DNA of 52,652 nucleotides from assembly GCA_016789725.1 (NCBI GenBank), contig JAEUQN010000031.1, positions 1 through 52,652 of the forward strand. Reading direction: 5' to 3'. Source of the DNA: Blastocatellia bacterium. Its GTDB lineage: Bacteria; Acidobacteriota; Blastocatellia; RBC074. Below the pieces are notes generated by a model, which made no database searches, was not told the DNA's origin, and saw nothing but the letters and a program-made list of their open reading frames with translations. Below are positions 27,050 through 36,200 of this stretch, piece by piece. Both the position numbers and the translations under genes were made by a program. Within the stretch, counting starts at the first letter, position 1. The number at the start of each line of letters is the position of its first letter.

Positions 27050-27649
27050 CTATTCGCGCCTTTTGATAACAGCATCCACCAGGCCGTATTCCTGGGCCTG
27101 AGACGCACTCATGATGTAATCGCGCTCAACATCTTTTTCGATTTGCTCAACCGACTGCCCCGCATGAAATGCCAGGATTTCGTTGAGGCGTTGTCGCATG
27201 CGGAGAATTTCTTCGGCTGCGATCTTAATATCAGTCGCTTGCCCACCAATGCCGCCCGCAGAAGGCTGGTGGATCAAAATGCGCGAATTCGGCAACGCAT
27301 ATCGTTTGCCCTTTGTGCCTGCGGCCAGCAACACCGCCGCCATTGAAGCGCATTGTCCAACGCACAACGTTGAAATCGGCGCGCGCACAAATTGCATGGT
27401 GTCATAAATCGCCATTCCCGATGTAACCGAGCCACCGGGCGAATTGATATACATTTGAATTTCCCGATCCGGGTCTTCCGATTCAAGAAACAGCAATTGC
27501 GCGACTACCAGATTGGCGAGCGTGTCGTCAATCGGAGTCCCGATGAAAATGATATTTTCCTTTAGCAACCGCGAATAAATGTCGAACGCTCGCTCGCCGC
27601 GCGGCGTTTGTTCGACAACCATTGGAACCAAATGAGCATATGGATTCAT
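27050..27649 (-). CDS. clpP: ATP-dependent Clp protease proteolytic subunit ClpP
   Basis: Serine peptidase that forms the tetradecameric barrel of Clp proteases. The 199 residues contain the nucleophile S102 in [12 protein letters not shown]127 in [10 protein letters not shown] and D177 in [11 protein letters not shown], a full triad at family spacing. The strand motif [12 protein letters not shown] forms the oxyanion region. It lies between tig and the double zinc-finger gene, in the tig-clpP order common in bacteria. Confidence 0.97.
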   Translation of the reverse strand: MNPYAHLVPMVVEQTPRGERAFDIYSRLLKENIIFIGTPIDDTLANLVVAQLLFLESEDPDREIQMYINSPGGSVTSGMAIYDTMQFVRAPISTLCVGQCASMAAVLLAAGTKGKRYALPNSRILIHQPSAGGIGGQATDIKIAAEEILRMRQRLNEILAFHAGQSVEQIEKDVERDYIMSASQAQEYGLVDAVIKRRE

Positions 27650-27737
27650 AATCTCTCAGACCTTTACTGCTTGGTGGGTCAGATTTTGCAACCTGATCCT
27701 TATTACTGCCTCGCAAGTGGTGAGCTTGCGCAATTAG

Positions 27738-27780
27738 AAATGAATAAAGGCGGCGCGAGGTCTTTACTCGGAGCCGCCTT
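27738..27780 (-). terminator. Hairpin between tig and clpP
   Basis: AAGGCGGC at 27747-27754 pairs with GCCGCCTT at 27773-27780, with further pairing inside. Read on the minus strand it follows tig and is trailed by TATTCATTTC. It may end part of tig transcription and lower or separate clpP expression. Confidence 0.6.
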
Positions 27781-27838
27781 ACGACTTGTTTGCCAACGAC
27801 GAAAGCCCTTCTTGTTTAGGTGCTATGTCAGAATCAAG

Positions 27839-29233
27839 TTATGCGCTTTCGCCTGCCCCTTCTGCTTTATCCTGATTCACTTCGTCAGCAACCTGCTCCG
27901 TCGTCTGTTTTGGATCAAACTCTTCGGTTGTAATTTCTGCCTGGCTGACAAGGAAATCAATAACCTTATCAGACCGTAAACGGCTTTCGATACTAGACAG
28001 GCCGTCTTCCTTTGTCAAGCGGGCCTCAACCTGTTCGGGAGACTGTCCAACAGCAGCGGCAATGCGTTCGATTTCATCGTCTATATCGTCTCGTGTGACG
28101 ACAACCTGCTCGGCTTCAGCAATTCTGCCCAGAATGAGCGCAATGCGTACATCGGTCGCAGCATTTTTCAACTCGGCTTCCTTACGTTCCTCCCAATTAA
28201 TTTGTTGCATCGCCTGAGGAGGCATCCCACTACGAAATAATTGTTGCAGGAAATTCTGCAAGCGTGAATTGGCCTGACGTTCGACTAACGGCTCCGGCAG
28301 GGCAAAATCATAATCCTGCGCCAAAGCACTGAGCAAATTATCCCGCACAGACGCCGTTGCCTCCGCATCCGCATTGGCAATCAGGTTTTCTCGAATTTGC
28401 GCCTGCATTTCTTCGATGGTGGCATATTCTTCGCCGTACTCTTCTGCAATTTCTTCCGCAAACTCATCATTGAGTTCAGGGAGTTCTTTAATCTTCACAG
28501 CACTGACCGTCGCGGTGAAGGCAATCGTCTTGCCCGCCAGTTCCTGCGATTGAAAATCTTCCGGGTATTTGACTGTAAACTGCCGTTCGTCCCCTTCCTT
28601 GACGCCGGTTAAGTGTTCGTTAAATTCGGGATGAACGCCATTCCCACCCAACTCAATCACCAGATCATCGGATTTCAGATCTTCCTCTTCGATGGGATCA
28701 AGATACTTGCCAACTAAGTTGACAGAAACAAAATCTCCGGTTTGCGAAGGCCGATCTTCCACGGGAATCAGTTGTGCGGCATTTTCTCGCAACTCGGCGA
28801 TGACCTGCTCAACCCCTTCATCCGTAATCTCCGCGATGCGTTTGGTGAGTTGCAGCCCTTTGTAATTTTTCAATTCAAACTCAGGCAAAACATACACGCG
28901 ACTGACAAATTTCAGCGGCTCGCCTTCCTTGACCGCAATATCGTCACCCGTAATCATTGGCTCGCCAATCACACGCAACTTGTGATCCTCAATTACATGT
29001 CCAAGGGCATGCGGAACCAATTGTTTTACAACTTCGCTTTTGATCTCTTTGCTAAAGCGTTGTTTGATGACCGTGCGCGGCGCTTTGCCTTCCCGAAATC
29101 CGGGAACCTTGGCATAGCGGGCAAACCCGTTGTAGACCTTATTGTACTCTTCCTGAACTTCATTCGCGCCGATTTCAATCGTCAGCTCTTTTTGGCAATC
29201 GGCAACATCAGCAATCGCAACTTGTAAATTCAA
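27839..29233 (-). CDS. tig: Trigger factor, ribosome-associated chaperone
   Basis: Ribosome-bound chaperone and peptidyl-prolyl isomerase, 464 residues. The N-terminal ribosome-binding domain contains the variant signature GFRKGK as GFREGKAPRTVIKQRF (about residues 46-62). The FKBP-type domain follows at about 155-240 (TGDFVSVNLVGKYLD, FTVKYPEDFQSQELAGK), then the helical C-terminal arms. An acidic tail ends the protein. It heads the minus-strand run tig-clpP-zinc finger and starts 55 bp from the tRNA-Leu gene. Confidence 0.96.
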   Translation of the reverse strand: MNLQVAIADVADCQKELTIEIGANEVQEEYNKVYNGFARYAKVPGFREGKAPRTVIKQRFSKEIKSEVVKQLVPHALGHVIEDHKLRVIGEPMITGDDIAVKEGEPLKFVSRVYVLPEFELKNYKGLQLTKRIAEITDEGVEQVIAELRENAAQLIPVEDRPSQTGDFVSVNLVGKYLDPIEEEDLKSDDLVIELGGNGVHPEFNEHLTGVKEGDERQFTVKYPEDFQSQELAGKTIAFTATVSAVKIKELPELNDEFAEEIAEEYGEEYATIEEMQAQIRENLIANADAEATASVRDNLLSALAQDYDFALPEPLVERQANSRLQNFLQQLFRSGMPPQAMQQINWEERKEAELKNAATDVRIALILGRIAEAEQVVVTRDDIDDEIERIAAAVGQSPEQVEARLTKEDGLSSIESRLRSDKVIDFLVSQAEITTEEFDPKQTTEQVADEVNQDKAEGAGESA

Positions 29234-29288
29234 AGTAACCTTCCTTGGTGTCTAAAAGATAGTTATGGAACAACAGGACTCGTATGGT

Positions 29289-29373
<85 letters not shown>

Positions 29374-29506
29374 AGCAAACGCGAAGGCTAACAAATTTCC
29401 CACACGGGTGCAACCATTAGCCAAAGGCAGCAGCACGATGCTAAAATCACGCTTCCGTTGCTGTTGAAGCGATGGCAAACCAAGTCAGAATGTATGAGCA
29501 GGATGT

Positions 29507-29959
29507 ATGATGGAGAAAGAAAAGGAACTCTTTTTCGAGCATCTCAAAACCGAAGGATTCAAACGCACCACCCAGCGCGAAAAGATTTTAGAAGTATTTT
29601 TGCGGACGGAGGGTCATTCCAGTGCCGAGGATTTGTACGCTCTGGTCAAAGCGGAAGACCCAACCGTAGGCTTCACAACCATTTACCGGACGCTCAAACT
29701 GCTGACCGAGTGCGGACTGGCACGGCAGGAAAAATTCGCCGACGGCTACACACGCTACGAACACAGCTACAATCATCAGCATCACGATCATTTGATCTGC
29801 ACACAATGCGGCACACTGATTGAGTTTTACAGCGAGGTCATCGAGAACAAACAGGACGAGATTGCCCGCAAATTCAAATTCCAACCAACCCATCACAGCC
29901 TGCGAATTTTTGGCATTTGCGACCAATGCCAGGCGAAGCGGCAGGCCGTAGCCAGTTAA
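29507..29959 (+). CDS. Fur-family transcriptional regulator
   Basis: Metal-dependent repressor of 150 residues. The winged helix covers residues 10-85 with [19 protein letters not shown] and the recognition region [13 protein letters not shown]. Metal ligands are visible in [15 protein letters not shown] and in the second CxxC, GICDQCQ, so the structural zinc site is complete. Iron, zinc, manganese or peroxide sensing cannot be decided by eye. Start codons at 29507 and 29510 are both possible. A cytochrome c lipoprotein gene begins 8 bp after its stop. Confidence 0.93.
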   Translation: MMEKEKELFFEHLKTEGFKRTTQREKILEVFLRTEGHSSAEDLYALVKAEDPTVGFTTIYRTLKLLTECGLARQEKFADGYTRYEHSYNHQHHDHLICTQCGTLIEFYSEVIENKQDEIARKFKFQPTHHSLRIFGICDQCQAKRQAVAS

Positions 29960-29967
29960 CCAAACGC

Positions 29968-30405
29968 ATGCGAACCAGATTTTTCTCTTTTCTGCTTCTT
30001 ACTTTTTTACTCGTTTTTCATCTTGCCTGCTCCAACTCCTCCAGCACAACCTCGCCTGAAACAAGTGCCAACAATGCCGCCACTAGCGGGGCGTCACCGG
30101 CGGCCACCGCTCCAACGGTAGAATTAGAGCCGGTCATGCCTGAAAAGGTACAAGTCGCTTTTGAGCGTAGCTGCAAATCCTGTCACGGCCCTGACGGGCA
30201 CGGCATCACCAGCATTGCGCCTGACCTGCGCCGTGCGCCTCGACGCAATTTAAGCGAGTGGGTCACTTTTATGAAAGACCCGCAAGGCGCACATTCCAAC
30301 ACTAAAATCCCCGCGATGGCATCGTTGACCGGCGAGGATTTTGAAGCGATTGGTGGCTATCTGGCAGACCTGACGCAAAACAATCCGCCCGCTGCGAAAA
30401 AGTAG
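29968..30405 (+). CDS. Monoheme cytochrome c lipoprotein
   Basis: Exported electron carrier of 145 residues. The frame opens at 29917 inside the regulator gene, but the ATG at 29968 gives a lipoprotein signal with lipobox FHLAC. A Ser/Thr/Ala-rich linker leads to one cytochrome c domain with heme motif CKSCH and a probable axial Met in KIPAMASLTGEDF. It may be cotranscribed with the Fur-family gene. The stop is 3 bp from the convergent stop of the DMT transporter gene. Confidence 0.88.
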   Translation: MRTRFFSFLLLTFLLVFHLACSNSSSTTSPETSANNAATSGASPAATAPTVELEPVMPEKVQVAFERSCKSCHGPDGHGITSIAPDLRRAPRRNLSEWVTFMKDPQGAHSNTKIPAMASLTGEDFEAIGGYLADLTQNNPPAAKK

Positions 30406-30408
30406 TGA

Positions 30409-30858
30409 TTAGTTGCGTTGAATCAGCCAAACGCCCAACATCAGCAAGACTCCGCCAGCCAAACGCGAAGCCGAAAGCGGATGCTGTTGCACGCCCAACC
30501 AACCGAAGTGATCCAGCACCAAGGCCCCCATCAATTGCCCGGCAATAATGGCGACAGAATAGTTTGCGGCACCAATGTTCGGAAGAGCCAGGATGCCAAC
30601 CACAACCACACTTGCACCAATCAATCCCCCGCACCAGGCCCACCAGGGAGCCTGACTAGCACCGCGCCAATTTCCTTGTTGCCCTAGCGCCATCAGGATG
30701 GACGTTGCGACAACAATCAGAAAACCGCCAACAGCAAAATTAATGAGCGAACTATACACAGGGTTTAGCACAAATGTTCGCATCTTCGCATTCATTGTGG
30801 CTTGTGCGGGAATTAACACTCCCATCAGCAGTGCGATCACCAACCATCCGGTTTTCAT
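30409..30858 (-). CDS. DMT-type transporter, DUF606/YdcZ family
   Basis: Small polytopic protein of 149 residues with about five membrane helices. The open frame starts at 30885, but the ATG at 30858 begins at the conserved N-terminus (MKTGWLVIALLMGVLIPAQATMNAKM is split by the first helix). The signature segments are SSLINFAVGGFLIVV and PWWAWCGGLIGASVVV, typical of DUF606 members, which are half-size relatives of drug/metabolite transporters. Substrate unknown. It is divergent from hemF. Confidence 0.88.
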   Translation of the reverse strand: MKTGWLVIALLMGVLIPAQATMNAKMRTFVLNPVYSSLINFAVGGFLIVVATSILMALGQQGNWRGASQAPWWAWCGGLIGASVVVVGILALPNIGAANYSVAIIAGQLMGALVLDHFGWLGVQQHPLSASRLAGGVLLMLGVWLIQRN

Positions 30859-30914
30859 GGACCAAGCTTCCTCCTCTGGATTCATTGTCCGCTGACGCTA
30901 GAGACAAACTACCA

Positions 30915-30941
30915 TCGAGTCAAGCGTACGGCTTGACTCGA
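30915..30941. promoter_or_regulatory. Palindrome in the transporter-hemF divergent promoter region
   Basis: TCGAGTCAAGC at 30915-30925 pairs perfectly with GCTTGACTCGA at 30931-30941 around GTACG. It lies 57 bp from the transporter start and 28 bp from the hemF start. As DNA it suits a dimeric regulator; as RNA it would be an 11-bp hairpin in the hemF leader. No T-run follows on the hemF side. Confidence 0.45.
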
Positions 30942-30968
30942 CAAAATCTTAGTGGTTTCTTGGTGGCT

Positions 30969-31895
30969 ATGAGCCAACGCGAACCTTTAAAAAACCGAGC
31001 CAGTCAATTCGTCGCCGCGCTGCAAGACAAAATCTGCACCGCGCTCGAAGCTATTGATGGAACATCATTCCGCGAAGATTTATGGCAACGCGAAGGCGGT
31101 GGCGGCGGACGGACGCGAGTGATGGAAGCGGGTGGCGTGTTTGAAAAAGCAGGCGTGAATTGGTCGGCAGTCTACGGTGAATTACCCGACGTGTTAGCCA
31201 GGCAAATGGCCTCGCAAATTTTTGCCAAGCTCGGCAAAGCAGGCGCAAGCATCGAAGCCGGACGCGATTTTTTTGCCACAGGCGTTTCGCTCGTACTGCA
31301 TCCGCACAACCCCTACGTACCGACAGTGCATGCCAACTTTCGCTACTTTGAGCAGGGCGAATTGCAATGGTTCGGCGGCGGCGCAGACCTCACGCCGTAC
31401 TATGGTTTCCGCGAAGATGTCGCGCATTTTCATCGCACGCTCAAAGACGCGTGCGATCAGCATGGCGCGCATTTGTATCCGAAATACAAACAATGGTGCG
31501 ACGAATATTTTCACATTAAGCATCGCCAGCAAATGCGCGGGGCAGGCGGCATTTTCTTTGATTACCTGGCAGAAGATTTGGAAGCCACGTTTGCCTTTGT
31601 GCAAAGCGCAGGCGAAGCGTTTTTGCCCGCCTACTTGCCCATTGTCGAACGCCGCAAAGATCTGCCGTACGGCACGCGTGAACGCGATTTTCAATTGATT
31701 CGGCGCGGTCGTTATGCGGAATTCAATCTGGTCTATGATCGCGGCACAACATTTGGATTGCAGACCAACGGACGCACCGAATCCATTCTGATGTCGCTGC
31801 CGACGCTGGCGAAATGGGTTTACGATTACAAACCTGAACCAAATTCACCGGAAGCCGCCGCCTGGGAGTTTTACCAACCGCAAGAATGGGTTTAA
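30969..31895 (+). CDS. hemF: Oxygen-dependent coproporphyrinogen III oxidase
   Basis: Converts coproporphyrinogen III to protoporphyrinogen IX with oxygen, in heme synthesis. The frame opens earlier, but the ATG at 30969, with GGTGG upstream, starts the family-like N-terminus; 308 residues. Conserved segments include EGGGGGRTRVMEAGGVFEKAG, VHANFRYFE, WFGGGADLTPYYG, RGAGGIFFDYL (as MRGAGGIFFDYLAED), and FNLVYDRGTTFGLQTNGR. The aerobic enzyme fits the many c-type cytochromes in the window. Confidence 0.97.
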   Translation: MSQREPLKNRASQFVAALQDKICTALEAIDGTSFREDLWQREGGGGGRTRVMEAGGVFEKAGVNWSAVYGELPDVLARQMASQIFAKLGKAGASIEAGRDFFATGVSLVLHPHNPYVPTVHANFRYFEQGELQWFGGGADLTPYYGFREDVAHFHRTLKDACDQHGAHLYPKYKQWCDEYFHIKHRQQMRGAGGIFFDYLAEDLEATFAFVQSAGEAFLPAYLPIVERRKDLPYGTRERDFQLIRRGRYAEFNLVYDRGTTFGLQTNGRTESILMSLPTLAKWVYDYKPEPNSPEAAAWEFYQPQEWV

Positions 31896-31953
31896 GCTGT
31901 GGCGGGTTCCCTTTCACAATCAAATTTTGCGCTCAACTGGAGGATGCCCCATC

Positions 31954-32622
31954 TTGCTCGAAGCTACGAACCTAACCAAAGACTACGTCACACCACGCGG
32001 CCCGCTGCCGATCCTGGATGCCATTAACTTATCATTACGACGCGGCGATGCGGTTTCGATTATGGGGCCGTCCGGCAGCGGCAAATCTACTCTCCTGTAC
32101 ATTCTCGGCGCGCTCGAATCACCGACGTCTGGCTCGGTCACGCTGGAAGGGCAAAATCCGTTTCAGCTTGCTGAAAACCAACTCGCCGCGTTTCGCAATC
32201 AAAAAATCGGCTTTGTGTTTCAGGATCATTGTTTACTGCCGCAATGTTCGGTGCTGGAAAATGTACTGGCTCCGACGCTGGTCGCAAAAACAAACGATAA
32301 CTTTGCCGAACGCGCGCGAACGTTGCTTCAGCAAGTTGGTTTGAGCGAGCGACTGGAGCATCGTCCGGCAGAATTATCAGGCGGTGAAAAGCAACGCGTA
32401 GCGATTGCGCGCGCGCTGATTCGTCAGCCATTGTTATTGCTGTGCGATGAGCCAACCGGCAATCTGGATCGTGATTCGGCAGACAATGTCGCGTCCCTAT
32501 TGCTTGATCTGCACAAACAGCAAAACACGATTTTGATTGTCGTGACGCACAGCCCGGAATTGGCAGCCAAGTTTCCGATTCGTTTTGAAATGCGCGGAAA
32601 ACAATTACAACGATTAGCATGA
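31954..32622 (+). CDS. ABC transporter ATP-binding protein, LolD/MacB type
   Basis: ATPase partner of the large permease that follows with a 4-bp ATGA overlap. The frame can begin at a TTG at 31927, but the TTG at 31954 has GGAGGA 9 bp upstream and gives a typical family start (LLEATNLTKDY); 222 residues. Walker A is GPSGSGKST, the Q-loop VFQDHCLLPQCSV, the signature LSGGEKQRVAIARAL, Walker B LLLCDEPTGNLD, and the H-loop VVTHS. LolD-type ATPases power lipoprotein release, macrolide export or other mechanotransmission across the envelope. Confidence 0.94.
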   Translation: MLEATNLTKDYVTPRGPLPILDAINLSLRRGDAVSIMGPSGSGKSTLLYILGALESPTSGSVTLEGQNPFQLAENQLAAFRNQKIGFVFQDHCLLPQCSVLENVLAPTLVAKTNDNFAERARTLLQQVGLSERLEHRPAELSGGEKQRVAIARALIRQPLLLLCDEPTGNLDRDSADNVASLLLDLHKQQNTILIVVTHSPELAAKFPIRFEMRGKQLQRLA

Positions 32623-35600
32623 CTACATTCGCCTTGCTCAAAAACAATCTGACGTACTTCTGGCGCACGAATCTCGCCGTGATTCTCGGCGTGGCAACCG
32701 CTGTCGCCGTGCTGGCAGGCGCATTACTGGTCGGTGATTCGGTGCGCGCAAGCTTGCGCGAATTGGCGTTGTCGCGGCTCGGCAAAACGGATTTGATGAT
32801 CGCAGGGACGAGCTTTTTCCGCGATCAGCTTGCCGCCGATTTACAAGCGCAGTCGCAGTTCGGCGCGCAGTTTAACGCGGCGTGTCCACTCATCGCGCTG
32901 CCCGGCGTAGCGACGCACGGCGACACGCAACGACGCGCAGGCGGCGTGCAAATCTATGGCGTAGACGAACGATTCTGGCAATTTCACGGACAGACGCAAA
33001 CGCTCCATCACGACAGCGATGATGTCTTCATCAGCGAAGCGTTGGCGCGCGAATTGGAAGGCAAAGTCGAAGACGCGGTGATCGTGCGCATCGAAAAACC
33101 AACCGCGATTCCGGTCGAATCATTACACGGTCGCAAAGATGAATCGGGCATCACACTGCGCTCAACCATCAGAAAAATTCTGTCAACCGACGCGCTGGGA
33201 GAATTTTCGTTGCAGCCGCAACAAGGCGCAGTGCGGGCGGTCTTCGTGCCCCTCAAGCGATTGCAGCGTCAGCTAGAGCAAGACGACCAAGCAAACGTGA
33301 TTTTACTCTCGGCAAAATCCCCCGAAGCTAATCAAAACGCGGCGGTGACGATGCTCAAGAGCGCCTACCAAATCGCGGATTTGGGCTTGAAAATTCGCAC
33401 GCTTGAAAAGCAGCAAAGCCTCTCGCTCGAAAGTGACAGCGCCTTAATAGACGATCCACTGAGCATCAAAATACGCGCGGTCGCCGCCTCAGCGAAACTA
33501 CAGGCGATGGATGTGTACAGCTATTTAGCGAACGCGATGCGGATCGGCAATCGGGAAGTCCCCTATTCGCTCGTGACTGCAATTGCGCCGGACGAGTTCG
33601 CCCGATTGTTGCCACCCAATACCAGTCAAAATGCGTCTTCCATCGTCATCAATGATTGGACGGCGCGTGAATTGGGCGCCAAAGTCGGGGACGAAATCGC
33701 GCTGGATTATTACTTGTGGGAAGAGCAAGGAACGCTGGCGACGAAGACCGCGACCTTTCGCGTCGCCGCAATTGTACCAATGCAGGGCTTGGCGGCGGAT
33801 CGTGATTTAGTTCCCGATTATCCGGGCATCTCCGGCGCAGAAAGTCTGGCCGATTGGGACCCGCCGTTTCCCGTTGACCTCACTCGTGTGCGCAAACAGG
33901 ACGAAGATTATTGGCATGATTTTCGCACAACACCGAAAGCGTTTGTCTTGCTCGAAGCTGGGCAAAAGCTGTGGGCATCGCGCTACGGCAATCGCACTTC
34001 GATCCGTCTGACTCCGACATCAGGTAGCGATTTGGCGAGCGCGCGCACAAGTTATGAACAAGCCTTGCGCGGCGCGCTTGATCCGTTGCAATCGGGGTTG
34101 AGCCTTCACGCCGTGCGCGAACAAAGTTTGCAGGCCTCGCGCGGCGCAACCGATTTCGGCGAATATTTCACATACTTCAGCTTTTTTCTGGTCATCTCGG
34201 CGCTGCTGTTAACGGTGTTATTTTTCAAGCTCGGCATCGAACAACGCCTGGGCGAAATTGGCTTGCTGCGCGCGGTGGGATTTTCGATTGCGCAGATTCG
34301 TTCGTTGTTCTTGCGCGAAGGAATTTTGTTGGCGTTGATTGGCAGTCTCATCGGCATCGTCGGTGCGATTGCCTATGGCGGGTTGATGATGTACGGCTTG
34401 CGCACGTGGTGGGTCGGGGCAGTTGGTACAACATTGTTGCGCTTGCACATTGTGCCGCTGTCATTGCTGATCGGCACACTGAGCATCGTGCTGGTGGCAG
34501 TGCTTTGTGTTTGGTGGGTGCTCAGGTCACTCACCAAAACGTCGCCGCGCAGTCTGATGGCCGGAAACTCCCAGTGGTCGGTTGAAACCAAATCGCCGCA
34601 TCGCCGCTTCACCATTTCGCCGCGCCTGTTCGCCATCGTCTTCGGCCTCATCGGGTTGCTGCTCCTGTTCAGCGCAGCGTTCAAATGGATCGGACAAGTT
34701 GGCGGTTTTTTTGGCGCGGGCATCACATTGCTGATTGCGCTGTTGTTTTTCTGGTCGTCGTGGTTGCGGGGGCAAAAGCAAATGATCGTGGGCAGCGGTT
34801 GGTGGCCGGTGTCGCAGCTTGGCTTTCGCAATGCGACCGTGCGACCGGGGCGCAGCGTGTTGTGCATTGCCTTGATTGCGTTCGCCACGTTCATCATCGT
34901 GGCGGTAGATGCGTTTCGCAAAGACAACAATGCTATTTCGTATGAGAAGAAATCTGGCACGGGCGGTTATTCATTGTCCGCCGAATCGTTGTTGCCCATC
35001 GTCCACGATCCGAATGTGAAAGCTGGTCGCGCGGAATTGAATCTGGAAGATGACGCAATGCAAGGAGTCAAAATTGAGCGGTTCCGCGTGCGACCGGGTG
35101 ACGATGCAAGCTGCCTGAATTTATATCAGCCGCGTAATCCGCGCATTCTCGGTGTCAGCGATGAATTCATCAAAGCCGAGCGGTTTACGTTTCAAAACTC
35201 GCTCGCGGAAACGGCGGAAGAGAAAGCGAATCCCTGGCTCTTGCTCAACCAAACTACCAGCCACCAACCACCAACCACCAACCACCAAACGATTCCTGTC
35301 ATCGCTGACGCCAATTCGATGACCTACGTCTTGCACAAATCGTTGGGCGATACGCTTCAAATCAACGATAGCAATGGGCAAACGGTCACGTTGCAAATCG
35401 TCGCGGCGCTCAGTGACAGCCTTCTGCAAGGCGAATTGCTGATGTCTGAGAAAAACTTTTTGCGTTTGTTTCCCGACCAACAGGGCTGGCGTTTTTTCCT
35501 GATTGATGCGACGAATTGGTCATCGGTGGCAACAGTCTTAGAAGATAAACTCTCAGACTTTGGCTTTGATGTCACCAATACCGCCGAAAAGCTTGCCGAA

Positions 35601-35999
35601 TTTCATCGCGTCGAAAACACCTACCTTTCCACCTTTCAAGCCTTGGGTGGACTTGGGCTTTTGCTGGGGACAGTGGGACTGGCAGCCGTGTTATTGCGGA
35701 ATGTGTTGGAGCGACGACGCGAATTGGCGTTGCTGCGCGCAACCGGGTTTCAGCCTTCACATTTGTCGCTCATGGTCGTCGCAGAAAACGTTTTGTTGCT
35801 CGGTTGCGGATTGTTGACAGGCATCGTCTGTGCGTTGTTGGCCGTTGCGCCTGCGCTTCTGGCGCGGGGTGGCAACGTGTCGCTGATTTCCTTGGGCTTG
35901 TTGTTGCTCGCCGTTTTACTGACGGGATTAGCAGCATCACTGGTCGCCGTTTCGGTCGTCAAACAAACTCCCATCCTGACAGCGTTGCGAGCAGAGTAG
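32619..35999 (+). CDS. Giant FtsX-type ABC transporter permease
   Basis: Inner-membrane permease of 1126 residues with the type VII (MacB-like) layout. There is an N-terminal helix at about 18-40, a long periplasmic domain, three helices from about 510-640 (YFTYFSFFLVISALLLTVLFF; GEIGLLRAVGFS), more helices near 670-720, a second periplasmic domain, and a closing FtsX helix bundle at about 1005-1120 (RRELALLRATGFQPSHL). The doubled FtsX unit means one polypeptide can serve as both halves. A Thr/His/Gln/Pro tract (about residues 879-891) is encoded by an ACCACCAA repeat also found between genes elsewhere in this window. The transported substrate is unknown. Confidence 0.92.
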   Translation: MTTFALLKNNLTYFWRTNLAVILGVATAVAVLAGALLVGDSVRASLRELALSRLGKTDLMIAGTSFFRDQLAADLQAQSQFGAQFNAACPLIALPGVATHGDTQRRAGGVQIYGVDERFWQFHGQTQTLHHDSDDVFISEALARELEGKVEDAVIVRIEKPTAIPVESLHGRKDESGITLRSTIRKILSTDALGEFSLQPQQGAVRAVFVPLKRLQRQLEQDDQANVILLSAKSPEANQNAAVTMLKSAYQIADLGLKIRTLEKQQSLSLESDSALIDDPLSIKIRAVAASAKLQAMDVYSYLANAMRIGNREVPYSLVTAIAPDEFARLLPPNTSQNASSIVINDWTARELGAKVGDEIALDYYLWEEQGTLATKTATFRVAAIVPMQGLAADRDLVPDYPGISGAESLADWDPPFPVDLTRVRKQDEDYWHDFRTTPKAFVLLEAGQKLWASRYGNRTSIRLTPTSGSDLASARTSYEQALRGALDPLQSGLSLHAVREQSLQASRGATDFGEYFTYFSFFLVISALLLTVLFFKLGIEQRLGEIGLLRAVGFSIAQIRSLFLREGILLALIGSLIGIVGAIAYGGLMMYGLRTWWVGAVGTTLLRLHIVPLSLLIGTLSIVLVAVLCVWWVLRSLTKTSPRSLMAGNSQWSVETKSPHRRFTISPRLFAIVFGLIGLLLLFSAAFKWIGQVGGFFGAGITLLIALLFFWSSWLRGQKQMIVGSGWWPVSQLGFRNATVRPGRSVLCIALIAFATFIIVAVDAFRKDNNAISYEKKSGTGGYSLSAESLLPIVHDPNVKAGRAELNLEDDAMQGVKIERFRVRPGDDASCLNLYQPRNPRILGVSDEFIKAERFTFQNSLAETAEEKANPWLLLNQTTSHQPPTTNHQTIPVIADANSMTYVLHKSLGDTLQINDSNGQTVTLQIVAALSDSLLQGELLMSEKNFLRLFPDQQGWRFFLIDATNWSSVATVLEDKLSDFGFDVTNTAEKLAEFHRVENTYLSTFQALGGLGLLLGTVGLAAVLLRNVLERRRELALLRATGFQPSHLSLMVVAENVLLLGCGLLTGIVCALLAVAPALLARGGNVSLISLGLLLLAVLLTGLAASLVAVSVVKQTPILTALRAE
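35252..35289 (+). repeat. ACCACCAA-type repeat inside the permease gene
   Basis: About 38 bp made of AACTACCAGCCACC followed by repeats of AACCACC lie within the coding frame and encode a Thr/Ser/His/Gln/Pro tract. The same words form the right half of the intergenic element at 45491-45577, so this looks like part of a dispersed repeat captured in frame. Confidence 0.6.
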
Positions 36000-36054
36000 C
36001 CTTGTCACTTCCCTGCTCTTCCCTGCTCTCCAACCTGATTCGTCCTCACTAAAA

Positions 36055-36099
36055 ATAACCTTTCTTTTCCCTCTCAAAAAAAATGTGAAAGGTTTTTTG
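36055..36099 (+). terminator. Terminator after the ABC permease gene
   Basis: AACCTTTC at 36057-36064 pairs with GAAAGGTT at 36087-36094 and is followed by TTTT. It lies 56 bp after the stop at 35999. The loop is 22 nt and contains a run of eight A, so the stem may extend weakly. Confidence 0.65.
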
Positions 36100-36200
36100 T
36101 GCCTTGTCTTACCTGAGTGGAAGCGGTGAACGAAACCGGTGAAGACAAGCAGCGCAATTCACATTACTAAACCAAGCAAACCTGTAAGGAGGGAAAATCA

